Assembly: GCA_949317995.1 (NCBI GenBank)
Contig: OX439040.1
Location: forward strand, 74,063,972 to 74,127,971
Origin: Acholoe squamosa
Taxonomy: Eukaryota > Annelida > Polychaeta > Phyllodocida > Polynoidae
DNA: 64,000 bases
Direction of reading: 5' to 3'
Numbering within the stretch: position 1 is the stretch's first letter; every line of letters begins with the position of its first letter. Made by a program: the position numbers and the translations under genes. This document shows, piece after piece, positions 22,244 to 33,959 of this stretch. The notes under the pieces were generated by a model. That model searched no databases and was not told where the DNA came from. It saw nothing but the letters and a program-made list of their open reading frames with translations.

Positions 22244-22764
22244 ATTATGTTTTCAGTTTGCCTATGATGTCACTAGTGATGTCATGCAGCCACTGTGACG
22301 TCATCCGTGGCAACTCCTATCTGTGGTCCTTGCCACATTTTTCTTGTTTAATTTCAAATCATTTTTCAAGCAGAAGACAATTAGACAGCCTTACCTTTTT
22401 ATGTAAATTCAGTTGACTTGAAGTCCTGCACTGGAAGCTTGAGGACTATTTTCAGCTAGTACCAGGACGTCTTAAATTTGGTCTATTCAACTTATACGTA
22501 TAGTTAAAGTTGGTCTAAGTGTGAGTTTGTGGTAGCAGAGTGTAGTTATCCTCGTCCTCTTGTCCTCAGACTGTTGTGACTGGAGCCTGGGACAAACACA
22601 CCAATATAAGGCCGTCCCCAGGAGGGGGCGGGGGACAGGGGGTGGGTGGTGTCTGGACGAGAAGTGTTGGGGGTGGGGATATTGTGTACTTGGGGTATTG
22701 AAAATATGGGAGTGACCATTTTCCAGCAAGCTGAGAGGAGTTTTCTTGTATAGACATGCGAAAC

Positions 22765-23068
22765 AAATTTTGCCCCCCCCCTCAATTATCGTAGCTTTAA
22801 TAGCCCCTCCTGTTGATATGAAGAGGCCAGTACCCTTACTCCTGTCAGCCGCCCCCCCCCTCCGCCCTCTCGAGGACCATTTTTCTATTGCCACCCTCAG
22901 AGGAGTGGCCAACCATATGGAAAAGCGCCATGTTATCTTAAACTCATGCACCTTACTTTTTTACTCAAAATAGGAGAACCTGGTCCGGCCCCCTCCCCCC
23001 ACGAGGGATCGCAACAATTCTGCCCCTCCCCTCAAGTCCACCACAGTGGTTAGAAAAATGTCCACTTC
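22765..23068. mobile_element. G-run MITE, diverged copy
   Basis: C-runs alternate with AAATTTTGCC and CCCCTCCTGTTGATATGAAG, and a right edge TCCACTTCCTAAGG resembles the CCACTCCC-TAA terminus. It is rearranged relative to complete copies. Confidence 0.5.
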
Positions 23069-23442
23069 CTAAGGCCTGAGAACGAATCCAGGAGGCCATT
23101 GCGATAAGATTTGGAACTGGTTCTGTCGGAGGTGCTATTCCCAAAACGGAACTCACTTACCTCAGGGAATTGATTACCTCATGTGTTGCAAAAAGGAAAT
23201 CGGTCAGAGGAGTGGTATAGGAGTGGTCCAGAGTCGGGGTGTAATTCTGAAGTAGGAACCAATTCTTGGGGGAAGCCGATTTTCAGAATGGGGAAGAGCG
23301 GAGAATTGGAAGATCAAATAGCTACAGTGAGAATTTGCTTCCAATTCTTTTCACAACAGCCTCCTAATCACACAGCACTCTGTGCGGGGACAGGGTCATC
23401 GTAGTCAACGTCCACTGGGTGGGAGGCAACACATTAGAAGTC

Positions 23443-23601
23443 CAGTGGCGGATCAAGGATCTAGAAAAGGAGGGGGCGCCCCCCAAAAGGAGGGGGTGCA
23501 CCCCCTATTTTTGAGCAAATTTTGGGGTCCAAAATATGTAATGAAACTCTTAAGCACTGGGAAAGAGAGGGGGGCACGCGCCCCCTCTAAATCCACCACT
23601 G
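23443..23601. mobile_element. CAGTGGCGGAT MITE, hAT-like ends
   Basis: The element starts CAGTGGCGGATCAAGGATCT and ends GCGCCCCCTCTAAATCCACC then ACTG, inverted. GAAGTC directly flanks both sides (23437-23442 and 23602-23607). CAGNG...CNCTG ends are typical of hAT-type elements, although the visible duplication is 6 rather than 8 bp. Interior GGAGGGGGCGCCCCC repeats. Confidence 0.65.
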
Positions 23602-23644
23602 GAAGTCTTTGTAAATGTTTCTGAGACAGTTTTAGGGGTGTGAG

Positions 23645-24010
23645 ACCTTAAGCCCTTTGGCTGGTGCACCATGATACACCAATGAAGTGCTGAATAGCAG
23701 ACTTGCCAGCACTTCACTGGAGCCCTCCAGGAGTGTATCTATCCCGTAGGGTCAGCATGATGCATTAATGTAGCCCTGGCGAGTTACTCACCATTCATGC
23801 ATCATGACGGCAAATAGCCATGATGCATTAATGCATCAGTGGCTATTAAAGGGTTAACAGCCGTTAAGGCAGGAGTGTATCATGCCCATTGGTCGTCATG
23901 TTGCAATGTAGTGTTGTTATTAAGGATTATGCTGACACGTCAAAATTGTATCAACATCATAGTGTAGGCTTCATGCATTGATGCAGCATTGGCGAATTGC
24001 TCAACACGAC
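23645..24010. mobile_element. TTAA-family MITEs, two adjacent copies
   Basis: The first copy spans about 23651-23857 and ends TATTAAAGGGTTAAC. The second starts at once with CCGTTAAGGCAGGAGTGTAT and runs to GCGAATTGCTCAAC. Internal words are CACCAATGAAGTGCTG and GCCCTGGCGAGTTACTCACC. Confidence 0.6.
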
Positions 24011-24704
24011 TGAAAAAAAAAACGATATTAATAATTTCCTCATTTCTCAAGACCTGCAAAACAGTCAAATAAAATTAAAATCGTCGTAATTAGGATTGAA
24101 ACCGCCATTTCAAACTTTTTGCTTTAGATTAAATGGAATGGTTCTTTTTTTGTTTTAGTATTTTACTCACACGTTTGTGAATGTTGAAGTAAGGAATAGA
24201 TCCAAATGAGAGAGGTCTACATATTAACACATCGCCTGGCGAGCTGCTGGTACGCGTCACGACGACCAGTAGACACGGAGCACAGAATTCGTTGCCTTAG
24301 TGGAAGAAGGTTGTAACTGTCATTTTGGAAAAAAATGAGTTTCCTTCTATTTTAACATACATTGTATTTACCCTTATCTACCTATTGTGAAAGTACTAAA
24401 GATCTGTCTATGATAGCTGTGCCTACAGGCCCCAGTGCAATGTTGCTGTTTCCACTTTGTGCTACTGGAAGTGGAAGCCTTCTTTTGCCTCTCCTTCAAA
24501 ACTTGTAAAATGCAGATACAACCTTCTTGCACTAAGGCGACCAGATATCCTAGCGGCATTTAGAGAGTTAAGCTCGATTGGACACTTAATGTTGTTGTTC
24601 TTGGGTCTTTTTCTATAAAAAATGTAGCAAGGTACTGAATTAGAGGGGTGTGAGCAGTGGGCGTGTCCACACATCACGTGATGTCCTGACTGAGTGGGGT
24701 TTAG
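24011..24704. other. No gene seen
   Basis: No ORF with coding character, splice-bounded exon or repeat ends. Confidence 0.4.
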
Positions 24705-24909
24705 CCCTTTAAGGGCCGCTGATGCATTAATTCATCATGCCCAGTGGTCGTCATGATGCACCAATGAAGTGCTTGCAAGACTGCCCACCAGCACTTCATT
24801 GGAGCATCATGCCGACCCTCTGGGAGTATAATATTATATTTATCAAGGCAAGGTCGGCATGATGCTCTAATGGGCATGATGCACTCCTGCATCAGCGACC
24901 TTTAAAGGG
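24705..24909. mobile_element. TTAA-family MITE, best complete copy
   Basis: The left end CCCTTTAAGGGCCGCTGATG and the right end CATCAGCGACCTTTAAAGGG are inverted, continuing inward through CATTAATTCATCATGCCCA against TGGGCATGATGCACTCCTG. TTTAG flanks both sides. Other copies have TTAA edges, so I read the family as mobilised by a piggyBac-type transposase (TTAA target, CCC-starting ends; inference). The central hairpin is CACCAATGAAGTGCTTGCAA / CACTTCATTGGAG. It is non-coding. Confidence 0.8.
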
Positions 24910-24914
24910 TTTAG

Positions 24915-25917
24915 CCGCCAAAACAACCCACCCCGGGCCACTACAGCGCCACCCCAGCGCACACTTTTTTTTTCATTTTGTTTTGTTAAAATACATAGAT
25001 AAGGAGTGTAGACGGTGCTGCTTTGTTGTTATTTTCCACGAATTGGGCCCAGGGTTTACGGCACCCTGTGCACTTTGCTGCCCTGTGCCCCTGAGGGATT
25101 GGTTTGGTTTGGTTGATTTTACCTCCGCTAATTCATGGAAGGGCCTCATTATTTTCATGTTGGTCCACACCAGATATGGACGCTTCGTAGATTTAACCTA
25201 TACATGAGCTCCGTATCTCACCCCCACCCCTCCGTCCTTTACCTCCTGTATCTCACTGCTAGAACCAGCACCCCAATTGATAGTAAAACATGTAAATTAT
25301 CCCCGTCCTTTTATGCCATATCATAGATTATTTTTTAATATTTCCGACCAAAATAGCATGAAATAAATGTAAAGGTGCCCTCGACTTGGGACTGCCCCCC
25401 GGGGACTGCTTAGGCAGGGCTTAGAGGGTTCGAGGGCTGTCCTTCCCGGCTTTATATGAAACTGTGGTGAAATTAGACATTGATATGCAGTCTCGTGATC
25501 TTTTAGAGAAAATCGGAAAATTCATAATCCCCCTATCCAGTCCACCTTCCCAACACTTACTCCCACACTTGGACTTGGTCTACATAACACCATAACATTA
25601 GCTTTTTGTCTACCTACAAACCAACCCACCAGATAACGAGTCTAGACTGTGTCGTGTGTACTGGCAATTTTATTCCCCCTACTCACTGCTATTACAAAAA
25701 AAGCTGCGCAATTTCAACCCAACCACAATACTTCTTTTCGTGTCGAATGGTTGCGTGTCGTCGTCGTAACGAAACACTGGAGTACCCAATTGTCTAGACT
25801 TTATTTTGATCTGCTCGGCTTTCCCAGAAATATCTTCTATGTTTAAAAATACGCAATATACGTGCATCCCCATCTCTACTTTATACACGCAAATCTAACT
25901 TTATTTTGTTGTAGTTT
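24915..25917. other. No gene seen
   Basis: Mixed-composition sequence; short ORFs on both strands have no supporting signals. Confidence 0.4.
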
Positions 25918-26115
25918 TTAACCATTTAAGGGCGGCTCATACAGGAGTGCATCATAGACGCCATGATGCACCAAATTCCAACTGGTGAGTCTGCACTTCA
26001 TTGGTGCATCATGGCGACTCTCAAGGAGTGCATCAACCCCATGGGGTGTATGTGATGCATGGAATTTGAAAGAAGCCCTGGCAAGGTACTCGCCAGGACT
26101 GCATTCATACTCCCT
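25918..26115. mobile_element. TTAA-family MITE
   Basis: It begins TTAACCATTTAAGGGCGGCT and has GCCATGATGCACCAAATTCC and CACTTCATTGGTGCATCATG. The right terminus is not clear. Confidence 0.6.
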
Positions 26116-26227
26116 ACTCTCAATACCACGCAATCCCCCAGGTATAAGCAGCACCCTGAGTTCAATGTGACGCTGTCAGCCACACCTAGGGTCTAAAATG
26201 GTCGTCCACTCTTTGGACATCCATGCA

Positions 26228-26486
26228 GGGGTAGACACTAACTTTTTCAGCCACTGGCCACAGTGGCTTCAGAAATCTACGTTAATTTTGTTTTAAAGAG
26301 AAATTATCTATAGGTTTCCCTTATCAAGCTACAAACTAACTCAGTCACAATGCACAGTCTTGCTGATATTTCTTTCCATGATTTATAACATGCCTATATC
26401 CATATAAGCCAACTTTGATAGAGATCATGTGGGCAATTCTTGAAAAAAATAGGGGCTATTGGCTCCCGGGCATTAGTGTCTACCCC
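26228..26486. mobile_element. GGGGTAGACACTAA MITE
   Basis: GGGGTAGACACTAACTTTTT at the left is inverted at the right as ATTAGTGTCTACCCC. Subterminal GCCACTGGCCACAGTGGC is itself a palindrome. No ORF. Confidence 0.7.
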
Positions 26487-26652
26487 CTGTTCACATCGCC
26501 AAGAAAACCAACATTCACGTTTCAATCAACCACTTTATTTTATCATTCCTTGTTCTATGTACACCATTAAACATCAGCGTTTAGCTCAAACAGTAAAAAA
26601 AAAATCTTACATGTAAACTGTTACCTACGTCCATTGGCAATAAGCATATTTT

Positions 26653-26793
26653 AGCCTTTCATGGGCCGCTCATGCAGGAGTGCACCATTCACATTGCTTG
26701 TCATGATGCACCGATGAAGTGCTGGCGAGTCTCCTCGCCAGCACTTCATCGGTGCATCATGACGACCCACTGGGGGTGTATCAACAGCATAGA
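26653..26793. mobile_element. TTAA-family MITE with perfect hairpin
   Basis: At 26704-26764 TGATGCACCGATGAAGTGCT then GGCGAG is followed by its exact complement after a few bases, giving a stem of about 26 bp. The shared A-to-G change on both arms (CACCGATG / CATCGGTG) keeps pairing, which hints at gene conversion or repair between arms. Confidence 0.7.
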
Positions 26794-27372
26794 TTCATTA
26801 TGTCATTATGAGGCATAAAATATAAAAGTTAACAAGTGAAACATGCTATAGTAAACTCCTTTTTTTGTGCTCCAGTAGAGGCACACCCAATTTCCACTCA
26901 TAGTATTCAGTCTGCCTGTCTAGTAGTGGGGCCGTTTTATCATCCTTCAAATGAAGGACAAGGCGACCTGATATACATTTAGAAAACCCACACTTTGATT
27001 TTAATTACATTCACTTTCCTAGAATCTTCATTTTCTTAACCTCTGAGAGGAAACATGCAACAGTAATTATATAGATTTGATTCAATTAGAAGAACACATA
27101 CTGGCCAAACCACTGATCGACTCCCTAATGCTATAACTATGAATCGAACTGGCGTTTCACTAGGGAGGTTTATAAGCTGGAATTATCTAGGGTAAAAACC
27201 AATGTAAAGAATCGATCTTAATTCTGCTGTATAGAAGGTAATTTAGATTAGATTAAACAGTAAATAATTGAAGACAGAGAAATGCAATTCTAGAATGAAT
27301 TATTTCAGCAAAATTGGCGCTCCAAATGGCATCTACCTATCACAGAATCTACAACAAGCGACTGCCGTCACC

Positions 27373-27900
27373 CTTTAACTGTTTAAAGACCGATAGAGTG
27401 CAGTGACATTTTGCTTTTTAAACTCTTATTAAACGTTCCCTAATCGCTTAATTGCAGCTCTCTCATATAGTCAAGCAAAAGAGTAAGGCAAAGTCAAAGT
27501 GTGCTTTTATCAATGTATCATTTTATGCACCTCTTCACCATGATAAGGGCACTAATGCAATTGGTGCATTATGCCCATTGGTGCATCTTGCCAACGCTCA
27601 ACGACTGTATCAACCGCGCAGGGTCGTCGTTGATACATAAATGGAGCCCTCGTACCTTAATCACCGAGAATGCATTGATGCATCATGATGACTAAAGGGC
27701 ATGATGCATGAATGCAGCCTTTGTGATCAAGGCTGCATTAATGCACCATGATGATTAATGGGCATGATGCATGAATGCAGCCTTTGTGACCAAGGCTGCA
27801 TTCATGCATCATGATGCATTAAATGATCCCTATCGATCTGTCAAAGCTCGAACACCTTGATGCATCATATTGACTAATGATTAAGACCCTTAAGGCATCA
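27373..27900. mobile_element. TTAA-family MITEs with internal 67 bp duplication
   Basis: Left-edge words (TTTAACTGTTTAAAGACCG) are followed at 27530-27860 by several GATGCAT blocks. GGGCATGATGCATGAATGCA then GCCTTTGTG, AAGGCTGCATT and ATGATG is tandemly duplicated at about 27697-27828. Confidence 0.6.
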
Positions 27901-28144
27901 TTGAACTCGCTCTTGTTATTTTTGCAAAACATCACAACCATCTTTCACAGTTCAAATGTTACCTATGATAGATTCTTTTAACCTCTGACCATATCTATAA
28001 CTAACTTGACCCCCCCCCCCTTACAGGATAGATGCTTGAAATATGCGGTAAATATACATGTGACTTGTGAAATCTGTTGCATGTTATCTTAATTGTACCA
28101 TCTTAGATTTGATTATGTAATACCAGGTTTTCTGAACCATGGTA

Positions 28145-28798
28145 TAACATAGTGGTTTCCTTCATACCAAAAACGACATGAAGCAAAGATGATGTCATGT
28201 GTACAACATTTATATCATCACCCATAGTCTTTGATGATATGTCGAAGACATAACACATTTACAGATATATGTTATACGCACTCTTCGATTTCAGTTCTTT
28301 GACATCACAGAGGCATCACGGTAACGTCATAACTTTGACATCATGGCGGTGTGATGTCTTATATTTTGTTAACATCATAACATAAGTGTCCAGTTCTTGG
28401 ACATTTACTAATGGCGTTTATCACCTGACATCTGTGATGTCACAGTGATGTCATGATAGGGTGAAGTCATGTGATTATACATGTGACACCTGTTGGCACA
28501 TCATCTTCTCTGTTGTTACATCAAAGACACATGACATCACCACAGTGACATCACGCGGTGATGACGTCATGTGTTAGACATCTTTGATATCATACCATGA
28601 CTCATTGATATTTTGTGACAATGCTAAGCTGGCGATTTCAACATCACCGTAATGTTACAGCTGTAGGTGTTTTTAACGTCACTGTCAACCGTGACAACTT
28701 GACATCATTATTATCCTATGTCATGGTCATCATTGTATTTACGTCATCGCTATATAACTCGTGCTTTTACGTCACCAGCTGACCTTGACCTTGGGCGT
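28145..28798 (-). repeat. GACATCA/TGATGTCA-rich segment, probable 3' UTR of ankyrin gene
   Basis: Over about 650 bp, TGATGTCAT, GTGACATCAC, TGACGTCAT and similar words recur on both strands at short irregular intervals. It starts right after the ankyrin-gene stop codon. Several words equal or approach the CRE core TGACGTCA. No fixed period. Confidence 0.5.
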
Positions 28799-28953
28799 TC
28801 ATGGCATGAGGTGGTGAAGGTCAGTCTGTTGTAGAACTTTGTAAATCTCATCATGACCAAAGTCTCGCGCGATGTCGGTGGCACTGAGGTCACCCATCTT
28901 GGCGTTCCTGTCGGCCCCAGCTACAAGCAGAACCTCCACAACGTGCTGGTGAC
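28799..28953 (-). CDS. Ankyrin-repeat protein, coding exon 4 (last)
   Basis: Acceptor TCTCTGCTACAG precedes 28953 on the minus strand. With the single base carried from exon 3 it completes Gly500 and encodes residues 501-550 (HQHVVEVLLVAGADRNAKMG...), ending HHLMP and TGA at 28799-28801. HQHVVEVLLVAGADRNAK is the second half of a canonical ankyrin repeat; a shorter capping repeat follows (ATDIARDFGHDEIYKVLQQ). The exact phase match across a 14.4 kb intron is strong support for the assignment. Confidence 0.85.
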
Positions 28954-29252
28954 CTGTAGCAGAGAGAAAATATAATTTGATAAAAACTTGTTTTCATCTG
29001 GACATTTGCTGTAATGTAAAACAGGGGCATGGGAAGCAGTTTCTGAGTAGGGGGGGGATGTTAACCCATGTTTGACTTCTTTTCAGTATTGCTTTATGAC
29101 CCTTTAGGTTTGACTTCTTTTGGGGTTTCCCATGCCCATCCAGACAAGCAATTTATCTCAGCTTATGCATATCGAATACAATATCATTATGGCACAATAA
29201 ACCTAAATGATGGCCTAAAAGTTAAGATGGGGGTGGGAAAAGCAGAAGTCAG

Positions 29253-29575
29253 AGGGAAGGAGGGAAGGAAGGAAGGAAGGAAGGAAGGAAGGAAGGAAGG
29301 AAGGAAGGAAGGAAGGAAGGAAGGAAGGAAGGAAGGAAGGAAGGAAGGAAGGAAGGAAGGAAGGAAGGAAGGAAGGAAGGAAGGAAGGAAGGAAGGAAGG
29401 AAGGAAGGAAGGAAGGAAGGAAGGAAGGAAGGAAGGAAGGAAGGAAGGAAGGAAGGAAGGAAGGAAGGAAGGAAGGAAGGAAGGAAGGAAGGAAGGAAGG
29501 AAGGAAGGAAGGAAGGAAGGAAGGAAGGAAGGAAGGAAGGAAGGAAGGAAGGAAGGAAGGAAGGAAGGAAGGAAA
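29253..29575. repeat. (GGAA)n microsatellite, about 80 units
   Basis: Nearly uninterrupted GGAA/GAAG repeat of about 320 bp in intron 3 of the ankyrin gene, 300 bp upstream of its last exon. Long ORFs of KEGR or LPSF repeats arise from it and are not genes. Confidence 0.97.
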
Positions 29576-30408
29576 ATCAGCAAAGGGAAACCAAACTGTG
29601 CAGCAGACTGGCACCAAAGGCAACATGGTGTGAGGTCTTGTTATTGTTATTGCAGCAAAGACTAATTCCAGAAAGAAGTTAAAAAGCTGCAAAAGTTGCC
29701 CTTTCTGTTCTCTCCTACGCCTCACTACACCGTGTCTCAATCCGCGCAGGGGGGGGGGGGGACTGCCTGTTCAATTAGGTAACAACTCTGAAATTACAAC
29801 CCCTCCACCCTTTTTGGCCATTTCACAATTTCCGACATAGCATCTTGATTTTCATAGACACATATTTTTTAAATTCAAGTATTTTGATAACAATATTAGA
29901 AAATTCACAGCATTGGAATGAAATGTGACATAGGTAGCCCCCTCCCCCCTACCAATGGTAGGTTATTTTGCTAGTAAAGAGTTGCACCAGGTATCAAAGC
30001 CTCCCTCCCCCCAAACGTTCATTTGAATTTCAGACATGCCATAGGAAGTACCTCTGGGAATTGAAACAAAAGAAAAGTTGGAATTCCAGGACAGTAAGGA
30101 AAAGTGGCACAACTTCCCCCCTGACTGACTAATTGACAACACCCACAGCTCCTTGGGCCCGGTACCACAGTTGGTACCCAAATTTGGCACAGTGCCCCCC
30201 CTCCTCCTCCTTGAATCCCAAACTCAGACTGAGTCCTTGGACCAATGTTTGGTACGCCTACTGCTGTTGACATCATGTTGTGACACATTCCTGTGTATAA
30301 GTTACAGTAGAATTTGGTGCTTCTACTGGTTCACTCAATACAGTCCCACACTCTACACCAAGTGTTTGGTTAGTGCACTCTCCAGTTACCAAAAAGTAAC
30401 CCCGCCTA
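29576..30408. other. Intron sequence, no exon seen
   Basis: It contains a G-run at about 29750-29761. A 19 bp word CCAGTTACCAAAAAGTAAC at 30383-30401 recurs at about 30729-30747. Confidence 0.4.
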
Positions 30409-30733
30409 TATTCTAGCCCTTTGAGTGACGCTGATGCAGGTGTGCATCATGCCCATTGGTCAGCATGATGCACCAATGAAGTGCTGGCGAGTCTGCTCGG
30501 CGAGTCTGCTCGCCAGCACTTCATTGAAGCATCATGCCCCCCTCTGGGGGCATATAAACCCTGTAAGATCTGCATGATGCATGAATGCAGCTCTGGCGAG
30601 TTACTCACCAGGGCTGCATTCATGCATCATGACCACCATACATAAGGGTGGATACACTCCCAGAGGGTCGGCAGGATGCACCAATGAGGTACTAGCGAGT
30701 ATTAATGCATTCGTGGCCCTTGAAGGGCCAGTT
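30409..30733. mobile_element. TTAA-family MITE
   Basis: It starts CCCTTTGAGTGACGCTGATG and ends CGTGGCCCTTGAAGGGCC. The hairpin CACCAATGAAGTGCTGGCGA has the duplicated spacer GTCTGCTCGGCGAGTCTGCT, and a second hairpin GCATGAATGCAGCTCTGGCG pairs with its complement. It is flanked by the 19 bp direct repeat noted at 30383 and 30729. Confidence 0.75.
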
Positions 30734-30752
30734 ACCAAAAAGTAACTAAATT

Positions 30753-30890
30753 ACCGCAATCTCCCACGAATTAGTCTCGTATAAGGCGCATCCTGAGTTG
30801 AAGGAAATGCTATAAGGCACAGCTGGGGCTTGAATTTTGAAGATCTAGTACTGTACTTCAGTAAAGGTACCATGCCTTTAAGTAAGACCC
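30753..30890. mobile_element. TACCGTAA-type MITE, left part, source of the 56-57 bp satellite
   Basis: TTACCGCAATCTCCCACGAA, CTCGTATAAGGCGCATCCTG and GAAGATCTAGTACTGTACTT match the left half of TACCGTAA-family elements (compare 42814-43038). At about 30890 it runs without break into the satellite. Confidence 0.65.
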
Positions 30891-32740
30891 ACCCCCAACT
30901 CACGCCGATCCTATTTGTGTATGAGATGTGTCTTATACATGGACCCACCCCCCAACTCACGCCGATCCTATTTGTGCATGAGATGTGTCTTATACATAGT
31001 CCCATCCCCCAACTCACGCCGATCCTATTTGTGTATGAGATGTTTCTTATACGTGGACCCAGCCCCAACTCACGCTGATCCTATTTGTGTATGAGATGTG
31101 TCTTATACGTGGACCCACCCCCAGCTCACGCTGATCCTATTTGTGTATGAGATGTGTCTTATACGTGGACCCACGCCCAAATCACGCCGATCCTATTTGT
31201 GTATGAGATGTGTCTTATACGTGGACCCACCTCCAGCTCACGCCGATCCTATTTGTGTATGAGATGTGTCTTATACGTGGACCCACCCCCAGCTCACGCC
31301 GATCCTATTTGTGTATGAGATGTGTCTTATACGTGGACCCACCCCCAGCTCACGCTGATCCTATTTGTGTATGAGATGTGTCTTATACGTGGACCCACCC
31401 CCCAACTCAAGCCAATCCTATTTGTGTATGAGATGTGTCTTATACGTGGACCCACCCCCAGCTCACGCCGATCCTATTTGTGCATGAGATGTGTCTTATA
31501 CATAGTCCCATTCCCCAACTCACGCCGATCCTATTTGTGTATGAGATGTGTCTTATACATGGACCCACCCCCCAACTCACGCCGATCCTATTTGTGCATG
31601 AGATGTGTCTTATACATAGTCCCATCCCCCAACTCACGCCGATCCTATTTGTGTATGAGATGTGTCTTATACGTGGACCCAGCCCCAACTCACGCTGATC
31701 CTATTTGTGTATGAGATGTGTCTTATACGTGGACCCACCCCCAGCTCACGCTGATCCTATTTGTGTATGAGATGTGTCTTATACGTGGACCCACCCCCAA
31801 ATCACGCCGATCCTATTTGTGTATGAGATGTGTCTTATACGTGGACCCACCTCCAGCTCACGCCGATCCTATTTGTGCATGAGATGTGTCTTATACATAG
31901 TCCCATCCCCCAACTCACGCCGATCCTATTTGTGTATGAGATGTGTCTTATACGTGGACCCAGCCCCAACTCACGCTGATCCTATTTGTGTATGAGATGT
32001 GTCTTATACGTGGACCCAGCCCCAACTCACGCTGATCCTATTTGTGTATGAGATGTGTCTTATACATGGACCCACCCCCAGCTCACGCTGATCCTATTTG
32101 TATATGAGATGTGTCTTATACGTGGACCCACCCCCAAATCACGCCGATCCTATTTGTGTATGAGATGTGTCTTATACGTGGACCCACCTCCAGCTCACGC
32201 CGATCCTATTTGTGTATGAGATGTGTCTTATATGTGGACCCACCCCCAGCTCACGCCGATCCTATTTGTGTATGAGATGTGTCTTATACGTGGACCCACC
32301 CCCCAACTCAAGCCAATCCTATTTGTGTATGAGATGTGTCTTATACGTGGACCCACCCCCAGCTCACGCCGATCCTATTTGTGCATGAGATGTGTCTTAT
32401 ACATAGTCCCATCCCCCAACTCACGCCGATCCTATTTGTGTATGAGATGTGTCTTATACGTGGACCCAGCCCCAACTCACGCTGATCCTATTTGTGTATG
32501 AGATGTGTCTTATACGCGGACCCACCCCCAGCTCACGCTGATCCTATTTGTGTATGAGATGTGTCTTATACGTGGACCCACCCCCAAATCACGCCGATCC
32601 TATTTGTGTATGAGATGTGTCTTATACGTGGACCCACCCCCAGCTCACGCCGATCCTATTTGTGTATGAGATGTGTCTTATACGTGGACCCACCCCCCAA
32701 CTCACGCCGCTCCTATTTGTCTATGAGATGTGTCTTATAC
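30890..32740. repeat. 56-57 bp satellite, about 33 units
   Basis: The unit is CTCACGCCGATCCTATTTGT, GTATGAGATGTGTCTTATAC and GTGGACCCACCCCCAA. Variants (CATAGTCCCATCCCC; AAATCACGCC) recur in order, indicating higher-order duplication. Units of 56 and 57 bp alternate, so any frame breaks after a few units. GTGTCTTATACG is the TACCGTAA-family right-half word. It lies in ankyrin-gene intron 3. Confidence 0.95.
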
Positions 32741-32811
32741 GTGGACCCATGCATCATGACGATTAATGGGCCAGATGCACTCATGCATCAGCGGCCCTTA
32801 AAGGGGTAAGA
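32741..32811. mobile_element. TTAA-family MITE, right end abutting the satellite
   Basis: ATGCATCATGACGATTAATG then GGCCAGATGCACTCATGCAT and CAGCGGCCCTTAAAGGGG is the family's right terminus. It replaces the expected right end of the TACCGTAA element, so the satellite joins two different MITE families. Confidence 0.7.
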
Positions 32812-33530
32812 TCCCCAACCCACACGGTCACCCTACCCCTCACGCAACTCGGCCTCTTCCAGCTAATCAGTACTGAGGGCTAACAACGTGATAAGGTCCA
32901 AGGGGGAATGCCAGACACACTCAGTATAGCTATGCTCAGCAATCTGTGGTATATGTCCATTTTGATGGGTTTCTTATTTCTTCCATTTTCTTTTGAATTT
33001 TTTTCTCCATTTATTTTGACAACATGAAACTTTATGGAGAATTAAAATCAAATTTATCCCAAATTTCCTATCAAGATCCTTTTTATGGCCGGGTAGGGAA
33101 CCCCAGAAAGAGGGGGGGGGGAGGAACAAATTTACTACTATTAATCTGGGATTATCCATGTGCCATGAACTTAATCCCCTTCTCTATTCTTTCTAGTTTT
33201 GATAAAATTCCGAGAAACCACCCGAAAATGAAGTGGTATTTCGCGAATTTTTAACAAGTTGAAGTCCGATTAACAGAATTCCTAAAGTTTTATGCACTGT
33301 GAACCTAGCTCTATAAGAAATCCACTCAAGAATATGACTGACGAGTATTAACATTTTCAATTCACGTAACGGAAGGAGAAATGGATGGAGAAACAGCAGG
33401 AGTGAAGGGAAAAACTGATGTTTCTTTTTTTTTTTTCCTGAACCGTGCCATGCATCCCTTGGCGTGACATATCCCACACAATAGAGAAGATTTCTTGTTA
33501 GCATGCTATTGGACTTTTAATGGACCGATT
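32812..33530. other. Intron sequence, no exon seen
   Basis: It includes a G-run at about 33111-33121 and a T-run at about 33423-33436. Confidence 0.4.
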
Positions 33531-33778
33531 TTATTACTCTTAGGGCTGCTAATGCATTAGTGCATCATGTCCATAGCATAATGCATCAATGAAGTGACTG
33601 CAAGCTTACTTGCCAGCACAATGTCATTGGTGCATTATGCAGCCCAGTATAAACACCAAAGGGTTGGCATGATGCATCAATGCAGCTCTGGCGAGTTACT
33701 TGCCAGGGGTGTGTTCATGCACCATCAGGACCAATGAGCATGATGTATTAATGCACTAGGGGCCTTTAAAGGGTTAAT
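33531..33778. mobile_element. TTAA-family MITE
   Basis: From TTAGGGCTGCTAATGCATTA to GGGGCCTTTAAAGGGTTAA, with GCATGATGCATCAATGCAGC inside. TTAA lies at the right edge. Confidence 0.65.
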
Positions 33779-33959
33779 GTCATTTGAAATCTGAATGAAC
33801 TCAAACACTGAAATAGCACACCTTTTGTTTTCACCATGATTTGCTGTGTTGCCATGGTGACACCCACGCCTGCACTCTAAGATACCCTTGGTGGAATGGA
33901 ACCAACTGGCATAATAGCACTCAACTAAACAGGCATAACAGCACTCGAAAAACTGTGGC

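Noticed and set aside
22487..23156. 154-codon minus-strand ORF and neighbours
   Set aside because: They overlap a diverged G-run MITE with poly-C blocks, and composition explains the open frame.
29068..29740. Long ORFs on both strands with KEGR or LPSF repeats
   Set aside because: They are translations of the GGAA microsatellite; the period of 4 bp keeps frames open in a 12 bp cycle.
30751..32809. Several ORFs of 73-130 codons with repeated LFVYEMCLIRGP-like segments
   Set aside because: They come from the 56-57 bp satellite. Mixed 56 and 57 bp units break every frame within a few units, so there is no selection on a protein.
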